A stretch of DNA of 12,727 nucleotides. Origin: Myxococcota bacterium (lineage in GTDB: Bacteria > Myxococcota > Polyangia > GCA-2747355 > JAKLHH01). Positions 12,387 to 12,727 of this stretch are shown here, piece by piece (position 1 is the first letter of the stretch; each line of letters begins with the position of its first letter). The stretch spans positions 1 through 12,727 of the forward strand of contig JAKLHH010000089.1 of the NCBI GenBank assembly GCA_022710245.1, read 5' to 3'. Below the pieces are notes generated by a model. It saw nothing but the letters and a program-made list of their open reading frames with translations, was not told the origin of the DNA and ran no database searches. Made by a program: the position numbers and the translations under genes.

Positions 12387-12727
12387 GGCTTGTCCTCGAC
12401 GGAGGAGCCGGGCTGGCTATTCCCGGCCGGGCTCGGAACAACGGTGCTCGGGGCAGCGGTGCTCGGGGCAGCAGTGCTCGGGGCAGCAGTGCTCGGCGCG
12501 GTCGCCGTCACCTCGGGGTGCCTCGCGCGCCAGGCCGCCGGCAGGAACTCACGGACGAACTGCAGCACGCGGGTGGGTCGCTCGAACATCGGGATGTGCC
12601 CGCACTGCTCGATGACCACCAGCTTCGCGTTCGGCAGCTCGGCGGCCAGACGGTGGCCGTAGGCGACGCGGCTCACCCGGTCCTGGGCGCCCCAGAGGAG
12701 CAACGTGGGGGTCTGCACCGTGCGGTA
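12383..12727 (-). CDS. Alpha/beta hydrolase, C-terminal part, 5' end outside window
   Basis: The frame is open to the right edge, giving 114 residues of the C-terminus. TPTLLLWGAQDRV carries the presumed catalytic Asp and QCGHIPMFERP the catalytic His of a standard alpha/beta hydrolase; the nucleophile is outside. The fold ends near FVREFLPAAW. A tail of about 50 residues then follows, rich in Pro, Ser, Thr and Ala, with four PST repeats in register (APSTA type). Such a tail is unusual for this family and looks like a disordered linker. The TGA stop overlaps the GTG of the outer-membrane protein gene by 4 nt, so this is an upstream member of that operon. The substrate is unknown. Confidence 0.85.
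   Translation of the reverse strand, partial: YRTVQTPTLLLWGAQDRVSRVAYGHRLAAELPNAKLVVIEQCGHIPMFERPTRVLQFVREFLPAAWRARHPEVTATAPSTAAPSTAAPSTAAPSTVVPSPAGNSQPGSSVEDKP
12444..12503 (-). repeat. 15-bp tandem repeat encoding a PST-containing pentapeptide
   Basis: Four 15-bp units (plus-strand form GTGCTCGGGGCAGCA) lie in tandem, the fourth diverged, with a further degenerate copy at about 12429-12443. On the coding strand they give Pro-Ser-Thr-Ala-Ala type pentapeptides in the tail of the hydrolase. The 15-bp period keeps the frame. Confidence 0.9.

Overview
The window is very GC-rich DNA, densely coding on both strands, and most probably comes from a member of the Myxococcota (myxobacteria and relatives). 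The main evidence is the end of a giant polyunsaturated fatty acid (PUFA) synthase subunit that carries several dehydratase domains and a C-terminal acylglycerol-phosphate acyltransferase domain, an arrangement known from myxobacterial Pfa3. An outer-membrane protein resembling a family known mainly from this group adds to this.

Layout. (1) Positions 1-4056, plus strand: the 3' part of a pfa3-like gene, open at the left edge, with one FabA/FabZ-like hotdog, a PfaC-like double hotdog, a PKS-type dehydratase interrupted by a (Ser-Ala)9 repeat, and a PlsC-like domain. (2) 4229-5095, plus: a DUF4328 membrane protein with a C-terminal zinc ribbon, its own promoter candidate and a strong ribosome binding site. 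(3) 5148-6350, minus: an alpha/beta hydrolase. (4) 6453-7694, plus: a DUF4105/Lnb-type protein, a candidate lipoprotein N-acyltransferase. (5) 7524-8444, minus: a stand-alone PlsC-type acyltransferase whose 3' end overlaps gene 4 by 171 bp on the opposite strand. (6) 8633-9595, plus: a PLP enzyme of the serine racemase/threonine dehydratase family. (7) 9665-9907: a 14-unit minisatellite between converging genes. (8) 9904-12727, minus: a tightly packed three-gene operon reading alpha/beta hydrolase (cut by the right edge), outer-membrane barrel protein, lipoprotein.

How the genes fit together. Lipid and envelope functions dominate: PUFA synthesis with built-in acyl transfer, a second acyltransferase, an Lnb-like protein, hydrolases, an outer-membrane protein and a lipoprotein. 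Only the right-hand three genes look like one transcription unit. The middle genes (hydrolase, Lnb-like, PlsC, racemase) form two divergent pairs. Each has an extended -10-like box only 6-9 nt before its ATG and no Shine-Dalgarno, which predicts leaderless or nearly leaderless mRNAs. I see no clearly new multi-gene system. The most interesting items are the leaderless promoter pattern, the codon-register antisense overlap of the Lnb-like and PlsC genes, the minisatellite, the duplicated promoter segment before the racemase gene, and the unusual acyltransferase motifs in the PUFA synthase. No tRNA, rRNA, transposase or CRISPR array was seen.
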